Positions 24,931 through 34,241 of a stretch of 64,000 nt of DNA are shown here, piece after piece; position 1 is the stretch's first letter, and each line of letters starts with the position of its first letter. Both the position numbers and the translations under genes were made by a program. The notes below the pieces were generated by a model, which worked only from the letters and a program-made list of their open reading frames with translations, had not been told where the DNA came from and ran no database searches. The stretch spans positions 1 to 64,000 of the forward strand of contig JBHZQV010000012.1 of NCBI GenBank assembly GCA_042867185.1. Reading direction: 5' to 3'. This stretch comes from Xylophilus sp042867185 (GTDB taxonomy: Bacteria; Pseudomonadota; Gammaproteobacteria; Burkholderiales; Burkholderiaceae_C).

Positions 24931-25845
24931 ATGACCCCTACTCCCCTGACCCTCGTCATCGCCACCCGCGAAAGCCGGCTCGCGCTCTGGCAGGCCGAAC
25001 ATGTCCGTGCCAAATTGCAGGCCCAGGGCCACACCGTCACCCTGCTGGGCATGACGACCAAGGGCGACCAGATCCTCGACCGCTCGCTCAGCAAGGTCGG
25101 CGGCAAGGGCCTCTTCGTCAAGGAGCTGGAGAACGCGCTGGAAGACGGCCGGGCCGACCTGGCGGTGCACTCGCTCAAGGACGTGCCGATGGACCTGCCG
25201 CCCGGCTTTTCGCTGGCCTGCGTGATGGAGCGCGAAGACCCGCGCGACGCGTTCGTCTCGCCGCACTACGCCAGCCTCTCGGCATTGCCGCAGGGCGCGG
25301 TGGTCGGCACCTCCAGCCTGCGCCGCTCGGTACTCGTCCATGCGCTGCGGCCCGATCTGAAGATCGAGCCCCTGCGCGGCAATCTGGACACCCGCCTGCG
25401 CAAGCTCGACGAAGGCCGCTACGACGGCATCGTGCTGGCCGCCGCCGGCCTGCTGCGGCTGGACCTGGCCGCGCGCATCCGCGAATCCTTCGGCCCCGAG
25501 ACGATGCTGCCCGCGGCCGGCCAGGGCGCGCTGGGCATCGAGATCCGCTCCGACCGTCAAGAGCTGTTCGCCGCGCTGGCACCCCTGAGCCACGAGACCA
25601 CCTGGATGGCCGTCAACGCAGAGCGGGCGGTGAGCCGCGGCATGGGCGGCAGCTGTTCGATGCCGCTGGCCGCCCATGCGCACTTCGACGGTGGCCGGCT
25701 TTCCTTGCGCGCCGTCTGGGGCGATGTCGAGCATCCCGGCACGCTGGTGCGGGCCGAAGGCGCGGCGGCGGTCGCCACGCTCGCCGACGCCACTGCCCTG
25801 GGCGAGGCGGTGGTCGCGCAACTGCGGGCCCACGGCGCCCACTGA
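24931..25845 (+). CDS. hemC: Hydroxymethylbilane synthase (porphobilinogen deaminase)
   Basis: Polymerises four porphobilinogens to hydroxymethylbilane in tetrapyrrole synthesis. 304 aa. IATRESRLALWQ and KGDQILDRSLSKVGGKGLFVKELE are N-terminal signatures; Cys242 in MGGSCSMPLA carries the dipyrromethane cofactor and falls at the same position as in E. coli. The first gene of hemC-hemD-hemX-hemY; hemD begins 38 bp later. Confidence 0.98.
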   Translation: MTPTPLTLVIATRESRLALWQAEHVRAKLQAQGHTVTLLGMTTKGDQILDRSLSKVGGKGLFVKELENALEDGRADLAVHSLKDVPMDLPPGFSLACVMEREDPRDAFVSPHYASLSALPQGAVVGTSSLRRSVLVHALRPDLKIEPLRGNLDTRLRKLDEGRYDGIVLAAAGLLRLDLAARIRESFGPETMLPAAGQGALGIEIRSDRQELFAALAPLSHETTWMAVNAERAVSRGMGGSCSMPLAAHAHFDGGRLSLRAVWGDVEHPGTLVRAEGAAAVATLADATALGEAVVAQLRAHGAH

Positions 25846-25883
25846 GCCGCACGGCCGTGTCGCGCGGATTGGCCCATCGCCCC

Positions 25884-26675
25884 ATGCATCTGATCGTCAC
25901 CCGGCCCGCGCGCGAAGCCGGCGAATGGGTCGCGGCGCTGCAGGCGCGCGGCGTGGTGGCGCGTGCACTGCCCCTGATCGATATCGCGCCGCCGCCCGAC
26001 CGGGCCCCGTTGCAGGCGGCCTGGCAGCGGCTGGCGGGCTACCGCGCGGCGATGTTCGTCAGCGCCAACGCCGCCGACCAGTTCTGCGCCGCACGGCCGC
26101 CCGACCAGGCCGCCTGGCCCGCCGGCACCCGCGCATGGGCGCCCGGCCCCGGCACCGCCCAGGCCCTGCGCGCTGCGGGCGTGCCGGCCGACCGCATCGA
26201 CTCGCCGCCGGCCGACGCCGCGCAGTTCGATTCCGAATCGCTCTGGCAGGTCACCGCGGGCCAGGCCGGCGCCGGCGACCGGGTGCTGGTGGTACGCGGC
26301 TCCGATACCGACAGCTCCGCCGCCTCGGCCACCGGACGGGGCAACGGGCGCGAATGGCTGGCGCGGCAACTGGCCGATGCCGGCGCCGCGGTGGATTTCG
26401 TGGTCGCCTACCAGCGCCGCGCGCCCGATCCCGCGCATTTCGATGCCGCCGCCGTCCGCGCGGCGGTGCAGGCCGGCGACGTGTGGCTGTTCAGCAGCTC
26501 GGCCGCGGTCGCCAATCTCTGCGCCCTGGTGCCCGACCAGAACTGGAACGCGGCGCCCGCCCTGGCCACCCACGCCCGCATCGGCGAGGCCGCGACCCGG
26601 GCCGGGTTTTCGCCGGTGGTGCTGTCGCGGCCGGCGCTGGACGACGTGGTGCGCAGCCTGCAGGCCTGGCGCTGA
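25884..26675 (+). CDS. hemD: Uroporphyrinogen-III synthase
   Basis: Cyclises hydroxymethylbilane to uroporphyrinogen III. 263 aa. This family is poorly conserved in sequence; recognisable parts are the N-terminal LIVTRPAREAGEW, MFVSANAADQF, VLVVRGSDTD and the late segment VWLFSSSAAVANL. Position between hemC and hemX supports the call. An upstream in-frame ATG at 25857 is possible, but MHLIVTRP is the usual N-terminus. Confidence 0.93.
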   Translation: MHLIVTRPAREAGEWVAALQARGVVARALPLIDIAPPPDRAPLQAAWQRLAGYRAAMFVSANAADQFCAARPPDQAAWPAGTRAWAPGPGTAQALRAAGVPADRIDSPPADAAQFDSESLWQVTAGQAGAGDRVLVVRGSDTDSSAASATGRGNGREWLARQLADAGAAVDFVVAYQRRAPDPAHFDAAAVRAAVQAGDVWLFSSSAAVANLCALVPDQNWNAAPALATHARIGEAATRAGFSPVVLSRPALDDVVRSLQAWR

Positions 26676-26727
26676 GCCGCCCGGATACGCCAAGGGTGTG
26701 CCCGGGGTGCGCCGATAGAATCGCCGG

Positions 26728-27831
26728 ATGATTCCCGAGCCGCTTTCCGACACTGCGGCACCGCCGCGTGCCCACCCGCCCGCCCTGCCGCCGGTGCCGC
26801 GCGACCCGTTCGCACGGCCGATGGCGGTGGCCGCGACGCTGATCGCCATCGTGGCCACCGCCGCCAGCGTGATGCTGTGGCAGCGGCTGTCGTCGATCCA
26901 GGAGCAGCTGGCCCGGCAGAGCGCCGATTCGGGCGCCCAGGCGATCGAGGCCCGCACCATGGCGCGGCAGGCGCAGGAGACCGCCCAGGACGCCGCCACC
27001 CGGCTGGGCGTGGCCGAAGCCCGGGTCAACGAGGTAGCGCTGCAGCGCTCGCAACTCGAAGAGCTGATGCAGAGCCTGTCGCGCAGCCGCGACGAGAACC
27101 TGGTGGTCGATGTGGAATCGGCCGTGCGCCTGGCGCAGCAGCAGACCGAGCTGACCGGCAGCGTCGCTCCGCTGCTGGCCGCGCTGCGCAGCGCCGACCA
27201 GCGCATCGCCCGCGCCGCCCAGCCGCGGCTGGCGCCGGTGCAGCGGGCCCTGGCCCGCGACATCGAACGGGTGCGCAATGCCAGCACGGTGGATACGCCG
27301 GGCCTGCTGGCGCGGCTCGACGAACTGGTGCGCCTGGTCGACGAACTGCCCCTGCAGAACGCGGTGGCCCAGGTCTCGGCCAGCCGCAGCGTGGTGCCTG
27401 TGCGCGTCGGCCTGGGCGCGGCCGAGCCGGGCGAAGCCGCGGCCGACGACGGCGCGCCGTGGTGGCGCCGCGCCCTGCGCACCGCCTGGGCCTCGGTGCG
27501 CGACGAGACGCGCAACCTGGTGCGGGTGACGCAGGTCGACCGGCCCGAGGCGCTGCTGCTGGCGCCCGACCAGTCGTACTTCCTGCGCGAGAACCTGAAG
27601 CTGAAGCTGGTGAATGCCCGCCTGGGCGTGCTGGCACGGCAGCCCGATTCGGCCAAGGCCGACCTGGCCGCCGCCTCGGCCGCGCTGACCCGGTATTTCG
27701 ATCCGGCCGCGCGTCGCACGCAGACGGCCCTGTCGGTCTTGAACCAGGCGCAGGCCCAGGTGCAGAGCACCGAGCTGCCGCGCCTGGACGAAACCCTGTC
27801 GGCGCTGGCCACCGCCGCGGCCGGCCGGTAA
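26728..27831 (+). CDS. hemX: HemX-like membrane protein
   Basis: 367 aa. A Pro-rich cytoplasmic N-terminus and one membrane helix (VAATLIAIVATAASVMLW, about 32-50) are followed by a long helical periplasmic domain with coiled-coil character. This is the HemX family, sometimes labelled uroporphyrin-III C-methyltransferase, although it lacks the SAM-methyltransferase fold; its biochemical role in heme synthesis is unsettled. It follows hemD by 52 bp and precedes hemY by 6 bp. Confidence 0.92.
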   Translation: MIPEPLSDTAAPPRAHPPALPPVPRDPFARPMAVAATLIAIVATAASVMLWQRLSSIQEQLARQSADSGAQAIEARTMARQAQETAQDAATRLGVAEARVNEVALQRSQLEELMQSLSRSRDENLVVDVESAVRLAQQQTELTGSVAPLLAALRSADQRIARAAQPRLAPVQRALARDIERVRNASTVDTPGLLARLDELVRLVDELPLQNAVAQVSASRSVVPVRVGLGAAEPGEAAADDGAPWWRRALRTAWASVRDETRNLVRVTQVDRPEALLLAPDQSYFLRENLKLKLVNARLGVLARQPDSAKADLAAASAALTRYFDPAARRTQTALSVLNQAQAQVQSTELPRLDETLSALATAAAGR

Positions 27832-27837
27832 CCGCCG

Positions 27838-29115
27838 ATGCGCGCCGCTCTCTGGTTCCTGGCCCTGTTCGGCATGGCCGTGGCCGTCGCCCTGTTCGCC
27901 GGCAACAACCAGGGCACCGTCACCGTGTTCTGGCCGCCGTACCGGGTCGATCTTTCGCTCAACCTGGTGCTCTTGTTGCTCTTCGGCGGCTTCACCCTCC
28001 TGTACGCCGCGCTGCGCACCCTGGCCGCCCTGCTGGATCTGCCGGTGCAGGCGGGCCGCTGGCGCACCCAGCAGAAAGAGCGGTCGATGCATGTCGCGCT
28101 GCTCGACGCGCTGGCCCACCTGACCGCAGGCCGCTTCATCCGCGCCCGCAAGGCGGCCGAGGTGGCCATCGCGCAGGAGAAGGCGCTGGTCGGCTCGGTC
28201 GAGCCGCTGCCCCACGCGGTGCAGGTCCGCGCCCTCGCCCACCTGCTGGCCGCCGAAAGCGCCCATGCGCTGCAAGACCGCGCGGCCCGCACCCTGCACC
28301 TGGACGAGGCGCTGGAGCAAACCGCCCACAACCCTTCCGGCCCCGCGCAGGAAGTGCGCGACGGCCTCCAGTTGCGCGCCGCCGCCTGGGCGGTGCAGGA
28401 CCGCGATGCACCCGCCGCGCTCGAATGGCTGGAGCAGCTACCCCAGGGCGCGGCACGCCGGACGATCGCCCTGCGCATCCGCCTGCGGGCCGCGCGGCTG
28501 GCCAGCCAGACGCAGACGGCGCTGGAGACGGCCCGGCTGCTCGCCAAGCACCGCGCCTTCTCTCCGCTGGCCGCGCAGAGCATCACCCGCGGCCTGGCCA
28601 CCGAGCTGATCAACGGCGCACGCGACGAATCCCAGCTGCTGCGCGCCTGGCAGTCTCTGGAGACCGGCGAGCGCCTGGCGCCCGAGCTGGCGGTGCACGC
28701 CGCCAGCCGTCTGCAGCAACTGGGCGGCGACCCGGCGCTGGTGCGCCAGTGGCTGCTGCCCGCCTGGGACACCCTGCTGGCCGATCCCGACGCCCTGCCC
28801 GAAGCCCTGCGGGTCCGCCTGGTGCGTACGCTGGAAGACGACATGGACTCGGTCGACGGCCCCTGGCTGGCGCGCATCGAAGGCGCGCAGCAGCGCAACC
28901 CGCGCGATCCGCACCTGCAGTACCTGGCCGGCATGGCCTGCCTGCGCCGGCAGCTCTGGGGCAAGGCCCAGCAGCTGATCGGCAACGCGAGCCGGCAACT
29001 GCACCATCCCGAACTGCACCGCAATGCCTGGCGGGCGTTGGCCGAACTGGCAGAACAGCGCGGCGACGAAGAGGCGGCGGCGCAGGCGTGGCGCCAGGCG
29101 GCCGGCGGCGCATAG
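27838..29115 (+). CDS. hemY: HemY, TPR-containing heme-biosynthesis-associated membrane protein
   Basis: 425 aa. Two N-terminal membrane helices (LFGMAVAVALFAG and LNLVLLLLFGGFTLLYAAL) flank the typical FWPPYRVDLSLN loop; a helical-repeat (TPR-like) region fills the rest, ending GDEEAAAQAWRQAA. This is the proteobacterial HemY membrane protein, not the oxygen-dependent protoporphyrinogen oxidase called HemY in Bacillus. Last gene of the heme operon. Confidence 0.93.
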   Translation: MRAALWFLALFGMAVAVALFAGNNQGTVTVFWPPYRVDLSLNLVLLLLFGGFTLLYAALRTLAALLDLPVQAGRWRTQQKERSMHVALLDALAHLTAGRFIRARKAAEVAIAQEKALVGSVEPLPHAVQVRALAHLLAAESAHALQDRAARTLHLDEALEQTAHNPSGPAQEVRDGLQLRAAAWAVQDRDAPAALEWLEQLPQGAARRTIALRIRLRAARLASQTQTALETARLLAKHRAFSPLAAQSITRGLATELINGARDESQLLRAWQSLETGERLAPELAVHAASRLQQLGGDPALVRQWLLPAWDTLLADPDALPEALRVRLVRTLEDDMDSVDGPWLARIEGAQQRNPRDPHLQYLAGMACLRRQLWGKAQQLIGNASRQLHHPELHRNAWRALAELAEQRGDEEAAAQAWRQAAGGA

Positions 29116-29178
29116 GGACCGGGCTCTGTGCCTGGCGCGAGTTCCTGCCACGCACCCGACAGGCAGCCGCCACCCCAC

Positions 29179-29220
29179 GCTATTAAATTCATAGCTAGGG
29201 GTCGGCGTCCCGCGCCGGCC
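29179..29220 (+). repeat. Dispersed double palindrome, copy B
   Basis: GCTAT-N7-ATAGC, then TAGG, then an imperfect GC-rich inverted repeat (GGTCGGCG ... CGCCGGCC). It lies in the hemY-valS gap. The bases outside it have no coding potential that I can support. Confidence 0.85.
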
Positions 29221-29328
29221 ACCAGTCCATTCTTCATGGAATCGGGCCTGCGGTACCTGCTGGCGCACCGCACGGAATCGTCCCGCGGCGCACCCCGCTA
29301 AAATCGCGGCGTTCTGCCCCTTATTTCG

Positions 29329-29351
29329 ACGGCACCTCCGGGTGCCGTTTT
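29329..29351 (+). terminator. Hairpin with T-run in the valS leader
   Basis: ACGGCACC / GGTGCCGT 8-bp stem, loop TCCG, then TTTT, ending 14 nt before the valS ATG. A TAAAAT -10-like element lies upstream at about 29299-29304. It may end hemY read-through, act as an attenuator in the valS leader, or both. Confidence 0.6.
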
Positions 29352-29365
29352 CCATTGCCCGAGCC

Positions 29366-32272
29366 ATGAGCGACGCCCAGCCCTCCACCCCCGCGCAACC
29401 GGGCCTCGATGCCCTCTCCAAATCCTTCGAACCCGCGGCGCTCGAAGCGCACTGGGGCCCGCTGTGGGAGCAGCGCGGCTATGCCCGCGCCGGCTACCGC
29501 GGCACCGGCGAAGCCAAGGCCGGCGCACCGGCCTTCTCCATCCAGCTGCCGCCGCCCAACGTCACCGGCACCCTGCACATGGGCCATGCCTTCAACCAGA
29601 CGGTGATGGACAGCCTCACCCGCTACCACCGGATGAAAGGCGCCAACACCCTGTGGGTGCCCGGCACCGACCACGCCGGCATCGCCACCCAGATCGTGGT
29701 GGAGCGCCAGCTGCAAGAGCAGAAGGTCAGCCGCCACGACCTGGGCCGCCAGAATTTCGTCGCCAAGGTCTGGGAGTGGAAGGAGCAGTCGGGCAACACC
29801 ATCACCACCCAGATGCGCCGCATGGGCGACAGCGTCGACTGGTCGCACGAATACTTCACGATGGACCCGAAGCTCTCGCAGGTCGTCACCGAGACCTTCG
29901 TGCGGCTTTACCAGCAGGGCCTGGTCTACCGCGGCAAGCGGCTGGTCAACTGGGACCCGACGCTGAAGACCGCCGTGTCCGACCTGGAAGTGGAGAGCGA
30001 AGAGGAAGACGGCTCGCTCTGGCACATCCGCTACCCGCTGGCCGACGGCTCCGGCGAATCGGTGGTCGTCGCCACCACCCGGCCCGAGACGATGCTGGGC
30101 GACACCGCCGTCATGGTCCATCCCGAGGACGAACGCTATGCGCACCTGATCGGCCGACAGGTCACGCTGCCGCTGTGCGACCGCACCATCCCGGTCATCG
30201 CCGACGACTATGTCGACAAAACCTTCGGCACCGGCGTGGTCAAGGTCACCCCGGCCCACGACTACAACGACTACGCGGTCGGCCAGCGCCACGGCCTGCC
30301 GACCATCGGCATCCTGACGCTAGACGCCACCGTCAACGACAACGCGCCCGCGGCCTACCGCGGGCTCGACCGCTTCGTCGCCCGCAAGAAGGTCGTCGCC
30401 GACCTGGACGCGCTCGGCCTGCTGGTCGAGGTGAAGAAGCACAAGCTGATGGTGCCGCGCTGCGCCCGCACCGGCCAGGTGGTCGAGCCGATGCTGACCG
30501 ACCAGTGGTTCATGGCGATGAACAAGGTCGGTACCGACGACGCCACCGGCAAGTCGATCGCGCAGAAGGCGATCGACGCGGTCGACAGCGGCGCGGTGCG
30601 CTTCGTGCCCGAGAACTGGGTCAACACCTACAACCAGTGGATGCACAACATCCAGGACTGGTGTATCAGCCGCCAGCTCTGGTGGGGCCACCAGATCCCC
30701 GCCTGGTACGACGAGGACGGCACCGTCTACGTCGCCCGCGACGAGGCCGAGGCGCAGGCCCAGGCGCCCGGCAAGACGCTGACCCGCGATGCCGACGTGC
30801 TCGACACCTGGTACTCCTCCGCCATGGTCCCGTTCTCGACGATGGGCTGGCCCGAGCAGGGCACCGCCGCCACCGACGACTACAACCTCTACCTGCCCTC
30901 CTCCACCCTGGTGACCGGCTACGACATCATCTTCTTCTGGGTCGCCCGGATGATCATGATGACGACCCACTTCACCGGCCGGGTGCCGTTCAAGGACGTC
31001 TACATCCACGGCCTGGTGCGCGACGCGCAGGGCAAGAAGATGAGCAAGTCGGAAGGCAACGTGCTCGACCCGGTCGACCTGATCGACGGCATCGCGCTGG
31101 AGCCATTGCTGGGCAAGCGCACCACCGGCCTGCGCAAGCCCGAGACCGCGCCCACGGTGCGCAAGAACACGCAGAAAGAGTTCCCGGACGGCATACCGGC
31201 CTTCGGCGCCGACGCGCTGCGCTTCACCTTCGCCTCGATGGCGTCGCTGGGCCGCAGCATCAACTTCGATTCGAAGCGCTGCGAGGGCTACCGCAACTTC
31301 TGCAACAAGCTCTGGAACGCCACCCGCTTCGTGCTGATGAACTGCGAAGGCCGCGACTGCGGCCTGGCGGAACACACCAAGGCCGATTGCCAGCCCGGCG
31401 GCAGCGCCCACGGCTACCTGCGCTTCAGCCAGGCCGACCGCTGGATCGCCTCGGCCCTGCAGCGCGTCGAATCCGAGGTGGAAAAAGGCTTCGCCGACTA
31501 CCGCCTCGACAACGTCGCCACCGCCGTCTACGAGTTCGTCTGGAACGAGTTCTGCGACTGGTACCTGGAAATCGCCAAGGTGCAGATCCAGACCGGGGAC
31601 GAATCGCAACAGCGCGCCACCCGCCGCACCCTGATCCGCACGCTGGAAACCATCCTGCGGCTGGCGCATCCGGTGATCCCGTTCATCACCGAAGAACTGT
31701 GGCAGAAGGTGGCGCCCGTGGCCGGCCGCCTGGCTGCGGACGCCGAGGCGTCGATCAGCGTCGCCGCCTACCCGCAGAGCCAGCCCGAGCGCATCGATCC
31801 GCAGGCCGAGGCGCATGTCGCCAAGCTCAAGGCGCTGGTCGATGCCTGCCGCACCCTGCGCGGCGAGATGAACGTCTCGCCAGCCACCCGGCTGCCGCTG
31901 TTCGCGGTAGGCGATGCCGACTTCATGCGCGGTGCGGCCCCGGCGCTCAAGGCGCTGGCCAAGCTGGGCGAAGTGCGGGTGTTCGACGACGAAGCGGCCT
32001 GGCAACAGGCGGCCCAGGCGGCGCCGGTCGCGGTGGTGGGCGAAGCACGCCTCTGCCTGCACATGGAGATCGACGTGGCGGCCGAGAAGGCGCGCCTGGG
32101 CAAGGAAGTGGCCCGGCTCGAAGGCGAGATCACGAAGGCCAATGCCAAGCTGGGCAACGAAGCCTTCGTCGCCAAGGCGCCGCCCGCGGTCATCGACCAG
32201 GAGAAGAAGCGGGTGGCCGAATTCGGCGACGCGCTGGAGCGCCTGCGCGGACAGCTTGTACGATTGGGCTGA
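29366..32272 (+). CDS. valS: Valyl-tRNA synthetase
   Basis: Class I synthetase charging tRNA-Val. 968 aa. The HIGH signature appears as PPPNVTGTLHMGHAFNQT, the editing domain lies around TTRPETMLGDTAVMV, the KMSKS loop as GKKMSKSEGNVLDP, and the C-terminal coiled-coil arm ends the protein (AEKARLGKEVARLEGEITKANAKLGN). The start MSDAQPS was chosen over the ATG at 29342, which lies within the leader hairpin. Monocistronic in appearance, with galU after 125 bp. Confidence 0.98.
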   Translation: MSDAQPSTPAQPGLDALSKSFEPAALEAHWGPLWEQRGYARAGYRGTGEAKAGAPAFSIQLPPPNVTGTLHMGHAFNQTVMDSLTRYHRMKGANTLWVPGTDHAGIATQIVVERQLQEQKVSRHDLGRQNFVAKVWEWKEQSGNTITTQMRRMGDSVDWSHEYFTMDPKLSQVVTETFVRLYQQGLVYRGKRLVNWDPTLKTAVSDLEVESEEEDGSLWHIRYPLADGSGESVVVATTRPETMLGDTAVMVHPEDERYAHLIGRQVTLPLCDRTIPVIADDYVDKTFGTGVVKVTPAHDYNDYAVGQRHGLPTIGILTLDATVNDNAPAAYRGLDRFVARKKVVADLDALGLLVEVKKHKLMVPRCARTGQVVEPMLTDQWFMAMNKVGTDDATGKSIAQKAIDAVDSGAVRFVPENWVNTYNQWMHNIQDWCISRQLWWGHQIPAWYDEDGTVYVARDEAEAQAQAPGKTLTRDADVLDTWYSSAMVPFSTMGWPEQGTAATDDYNLYLPSSTLVTGYDIIFFWVARMIMMTTHFTGRVPFKDVYIHGLVRDAQGKKMSKSEGNVLDPVDLIDGIALEPLLGKRTTGLRKPETAPTVRKNTQKEFPDGIPAFGADALRFTFASMASLGRSINFDSKRCEGYRNFCNKLWNATRFVLMNCEGRDCGLAEHTKADCQPGGSAHGYLRFSQADRWIASALQRVESEVEKGFADYRLDNVATAVYEFVWNEFCDWYLEIAKVQIQTGDESQQRATRRTLIRTLETILRLAHPVIPFITEELWQKVAPVAGRLAADAEASISVAAYPQSQPERIDPQAEAHVAKLKALVDACRTLRGEMNVSPATRLPLFAVGDADFMRGAAPALKALAKLGEVRVFDDEAAWQQAAQAAPVAVVGEARLCLHMEIDVAAEKARLGKEVARLEGEITKANAKLGNEAFVAKAPPAVIDQEKKRVAEFGDALERLRGQLVRLG

Positions 32273-32397
32273 CAGACGCCCCGTTGGCCTGCGGCTAGCA
32301 TGCTCCGAGCCTTTCAGCAGGCCATGGCCGTTTTGTGCGCCCGCCCTTCCGCGGGCGCTTCGACCCCTTTCCCCGTTTAGTCCAAGGAAACCGTCGC

Positions 32398-33324
32398 ATG
32401 AGTTCTTCCTCCCGCCGCATCAAAAAGGCTGTTTTCCCCGTTGCCGGCCTCGGTACCCGCTTTCTGCCGGCCACCAAGGCACAGCCCAAGGAGATGCTGC
32501 CGATCGTCGACAAGCCCTTGATCCAGTACGCGGTCGAAGAAGCCTATGCGGCCGGTATCCGCCACATGATCTTCATCACCGGCCGTAACAAGCGTGCGAT
32601 CGAAGACCATTTCGACACCGCCTACGAGCTGGAAAGCGAGCTGGAAGCCGCCAACAAGCACAAGCTGCTCGAGATCCTGAAGTCGATCCAGGCCGACGAC
32701 ATGGTCTTGTCCTATGTGCGCCAGCCGCGGATGCTGGGCCTGGGCCACGCGGTGCTGTGCGCCGAGCACCTGGTCGGCAACGACCCTTTCGCGGTGCTGC
32801 TGGCCGACGACCTGATGGTCGGCAACCCGCCGGTCCTGGCCCAGATGGCGCAGGTGTTCGAGCGCACCGGCGGCTCGGTATTGGCCGTGCAGGAAGTCCC
32901 GCAGGAGCAGACCAAGCGCTACGGCATCGTCGCCGGCGACATGGTCGAGGACCGGCTGATGAAGGTCAGCGGCATGGTCGAGAAGCCCGATCCGGCCGTC
33001 GCACCCTCGCGCATGGGCGTGGCCGGCCGCTACATCCTGACGCCGGGCGTCTTCGACCAGATCCGCCAGCAGAAGCAGGGCGTGGGCGGCGAAATACAGC
33101 TCACCGACGGCATCGCCGGCCTGATGAAGACCGAATGGGTCTACGCCCTGCAGTACGAAGGCAAGCGCTACGACTGCGGCAGCAAGGAAGGCTTCCTGGA
33201 AGCGACGGTCGAGCTGGCGCTGCAGCATCCGGAAGTCGGTACCTACTTCCGCGACTACCTGAAGAACCTGGACGTGCCGGGTGCCCAGCGTCGGCAGGAT
33301 GTCCCGGCGACGCCGGTCGCCTAA
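32398..33324 (+). CDS. galU: UTP-glucose-1-phosphate uridylyltransferase
   Basis: Makes UDP-glucose for exopolysaccharide, LPS and osmolyte synthesis. 308 aa. The nucleotide-binding N-terminus VFPVAGLGTRFLPATKAQPKEMLPIVDKP is diagnostic, with PLGLGHAVLCA-like (MLGLGHAVLCAEH) and YDCGSKEGF further on. AAGGA precedes the ATG. A perfect 15-bp terminator hairpin follows. Confidence 0.97.
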   Translation: MSSSSRRIKKAVFPVAGLGTRFLPATKAQPKEMLPIVDKPLIQYAVEEAYAAGIRHMIFITGRNKRAIEDHFDTAYELESELEAANKHKLLEILKSIQADDMVLSYVRQPRMLGLGHAVLCAEHLVGNDPFAVLLADDLMVGNPPVLAQMAQVFERTGGSVLAVQEVPQEQTKRYGIVAGDMVEDRLMKVSGMVEKPDPAVAPSRMGVAGRYILTPGVFDQIRQQKQGVGGEIQLTDGIAGLMKTEWVYALQYEGKRYDCGSKEGFLEATVELALQHPEVGTYFRDYLKNLDVPGAQRRQDVPATPVA

Positions 33325-33343
33325 CCAGCGCGCGGCATGCAGT

Positions 33344-33377
33344 AAAAAGGGCAGGACCTCGCGGTCCTGCCCTTTTT
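33344..33377. terminator. Bidirectional terminator between galU and the TusA-like gene
   Basis: A perfect 15-bp stem AAAAAGGGCAGGACC / GGTCCTGCCCTTTTT with loop TCGC, between convergent genes, with A and T tracts on both sides. Confidence 0.94.
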
Positions 33378-33417
33378 GCACGGGCGCCCTGCATTTGCCG
33401 GGGCGGTGCCACGGCGC

Positions 33418-33645
33418 TCAACGCCGCCGCAGGACGTGGATGTAGTCGGTGCCTTCCGTCTGCTGTTCCACCAGTTCGTTGCCGGTCTGGCGGGCGAAGG
33501 CCTGGAAATCGCGCACCGAACCCGCATCGGTCGAGACGACCTTCAACAACTGGCCGCTGTGCAGTTCCGACAACGCCTTCTTGGCCTTGAGGATCGGCAA
33601 GGGGCAATTCAGGCCGCGGGTATCGAGTTCTTTGTTGACGTCCAT
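33418..33645 (-). CDS. TusA/SirA-like sulfurtransferase family protein
   Basis: 75 aa, a single TusA domain. The conserved DTRGLNCPLPILKAKKAL contains the CPxP motif whose Cys carries persulfide sulfur in TusA. Members deliver sulfur for tRNA thiolation or other pathways; which one cannot be told here. The next gene in the same direction is a Nudix hydrolase 26 bp upstream, with cysM before it, so a sulfur link is plausible by position. Confidence 0.9.
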   Translation of the reverse strand: MDVNKELDTRGLNCPLPILKAKKALSELHSGQLLKVVSTDAGSVRDFQAFARQTGNELVEQQTEGTDYIHVLRRR

Positions 33646-33671
33646 ATCTTTTCCGTAGAGCTGCGCCGATT

Positions 33672-34226
33672 CTAGGCAGACGTGTCTGCAACGGGCTGCG
33701 GCGCCGGCCATTCCGCGAAGGTGGGCTCGATGCCCTTGCTGCGCAACCATTCGGCCATCGCATAGCCGGTACCGGCCGGCCAGCACACGACATCCTCCGG
33801 CGCCAGCAGTTTGTACTCCGCCAGTTCGGGCGAGAGCTGAATGTCGCCGTCGGCGACCACGTGGTAGGCGATCAGCACCTGGTTCATCCGCAGAAACTCG
33901 TAGACGCCGATCAGCCGCGTCGACTGCACCACCAGGTGCGTTTCTTCCAGCACCTCGCGGGCGATGCCGGCCTCCGGCGATTCGCCGGCCTCCATGAAGC
34001 CGGTGATCAGGGCGAACATGCGGTGCGTCCAGGCCGCGTTGCGTGCCAGCAGCACCTGACCGCGGTATTCGACGATGGCGGCCAGCACCGGCGTGGGGTT
34101 GTTCCAGTGCGTCCAGCCGCAGGCCGGGCAGCGGTGGCGCGTCTTCTCGCCGCCGTCTTCCATCAGCGTGGTCGGCTGCAGGGCCGTCGCGCACCGGGGG
34201 CAGAAACGAAAGTCCGCGTCGGGCAT
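33672..34226 (-). CDS. Zinc-ribbon Nudix hydrolase
   Basis: 184 aa. An N-terminal zinc ribbon (CPRC ... CPAC, about residues 9-36) is followed by a Nudix domain. The Nudix box reads GFMEAGESPEAGIAREVLEETHL, with the REVLEE core intact but His where the final Gly is usual. Architecture recalls NudC-type NADH pyrophosphatases, without the full SQPWPFPxS motif, so substrate is uncertain. It lies between cysM and the TusA-like gene on the same strand. Confidence 0.88.
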   Translation of the reverse strand: MPDADFRFCPRCATALQPTTLMEDGGEKTRHRCPACGWTHWNNPTPVLAAIVEYRGQVLLARNAAWTHRMFALITGFMEAGESPEAGIAREVLEETHLVVQSTRLIGVYEFLRMNQVLIAYHVVADGDIQLSPELAEYKLLAPEDVVCWPAGTGYAMAEWLRSKGIEPTFAEWPAPQPVADTSA

Positions 34227-34241
34227 GGCAGCGCGCCGGGG

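Noticed and set aside
21853..29273. Very long minus-strand open frames opposite hemC-hemY and extending ppc (over 1,200 codons)
   Set aside because: They are antisense or off-frame to genes with clear conserved motifs, contain low-complexity Arg/Ala/Gly-rich sequence, and arise from the scarcity of stop codons in GC-rich DNA.
29299..29366. T-box riboswitch before valS
   Set aside because: T-boxes are mostly in Gram-positives; no specifier stem or T-box sequence is present and the leader is too short.
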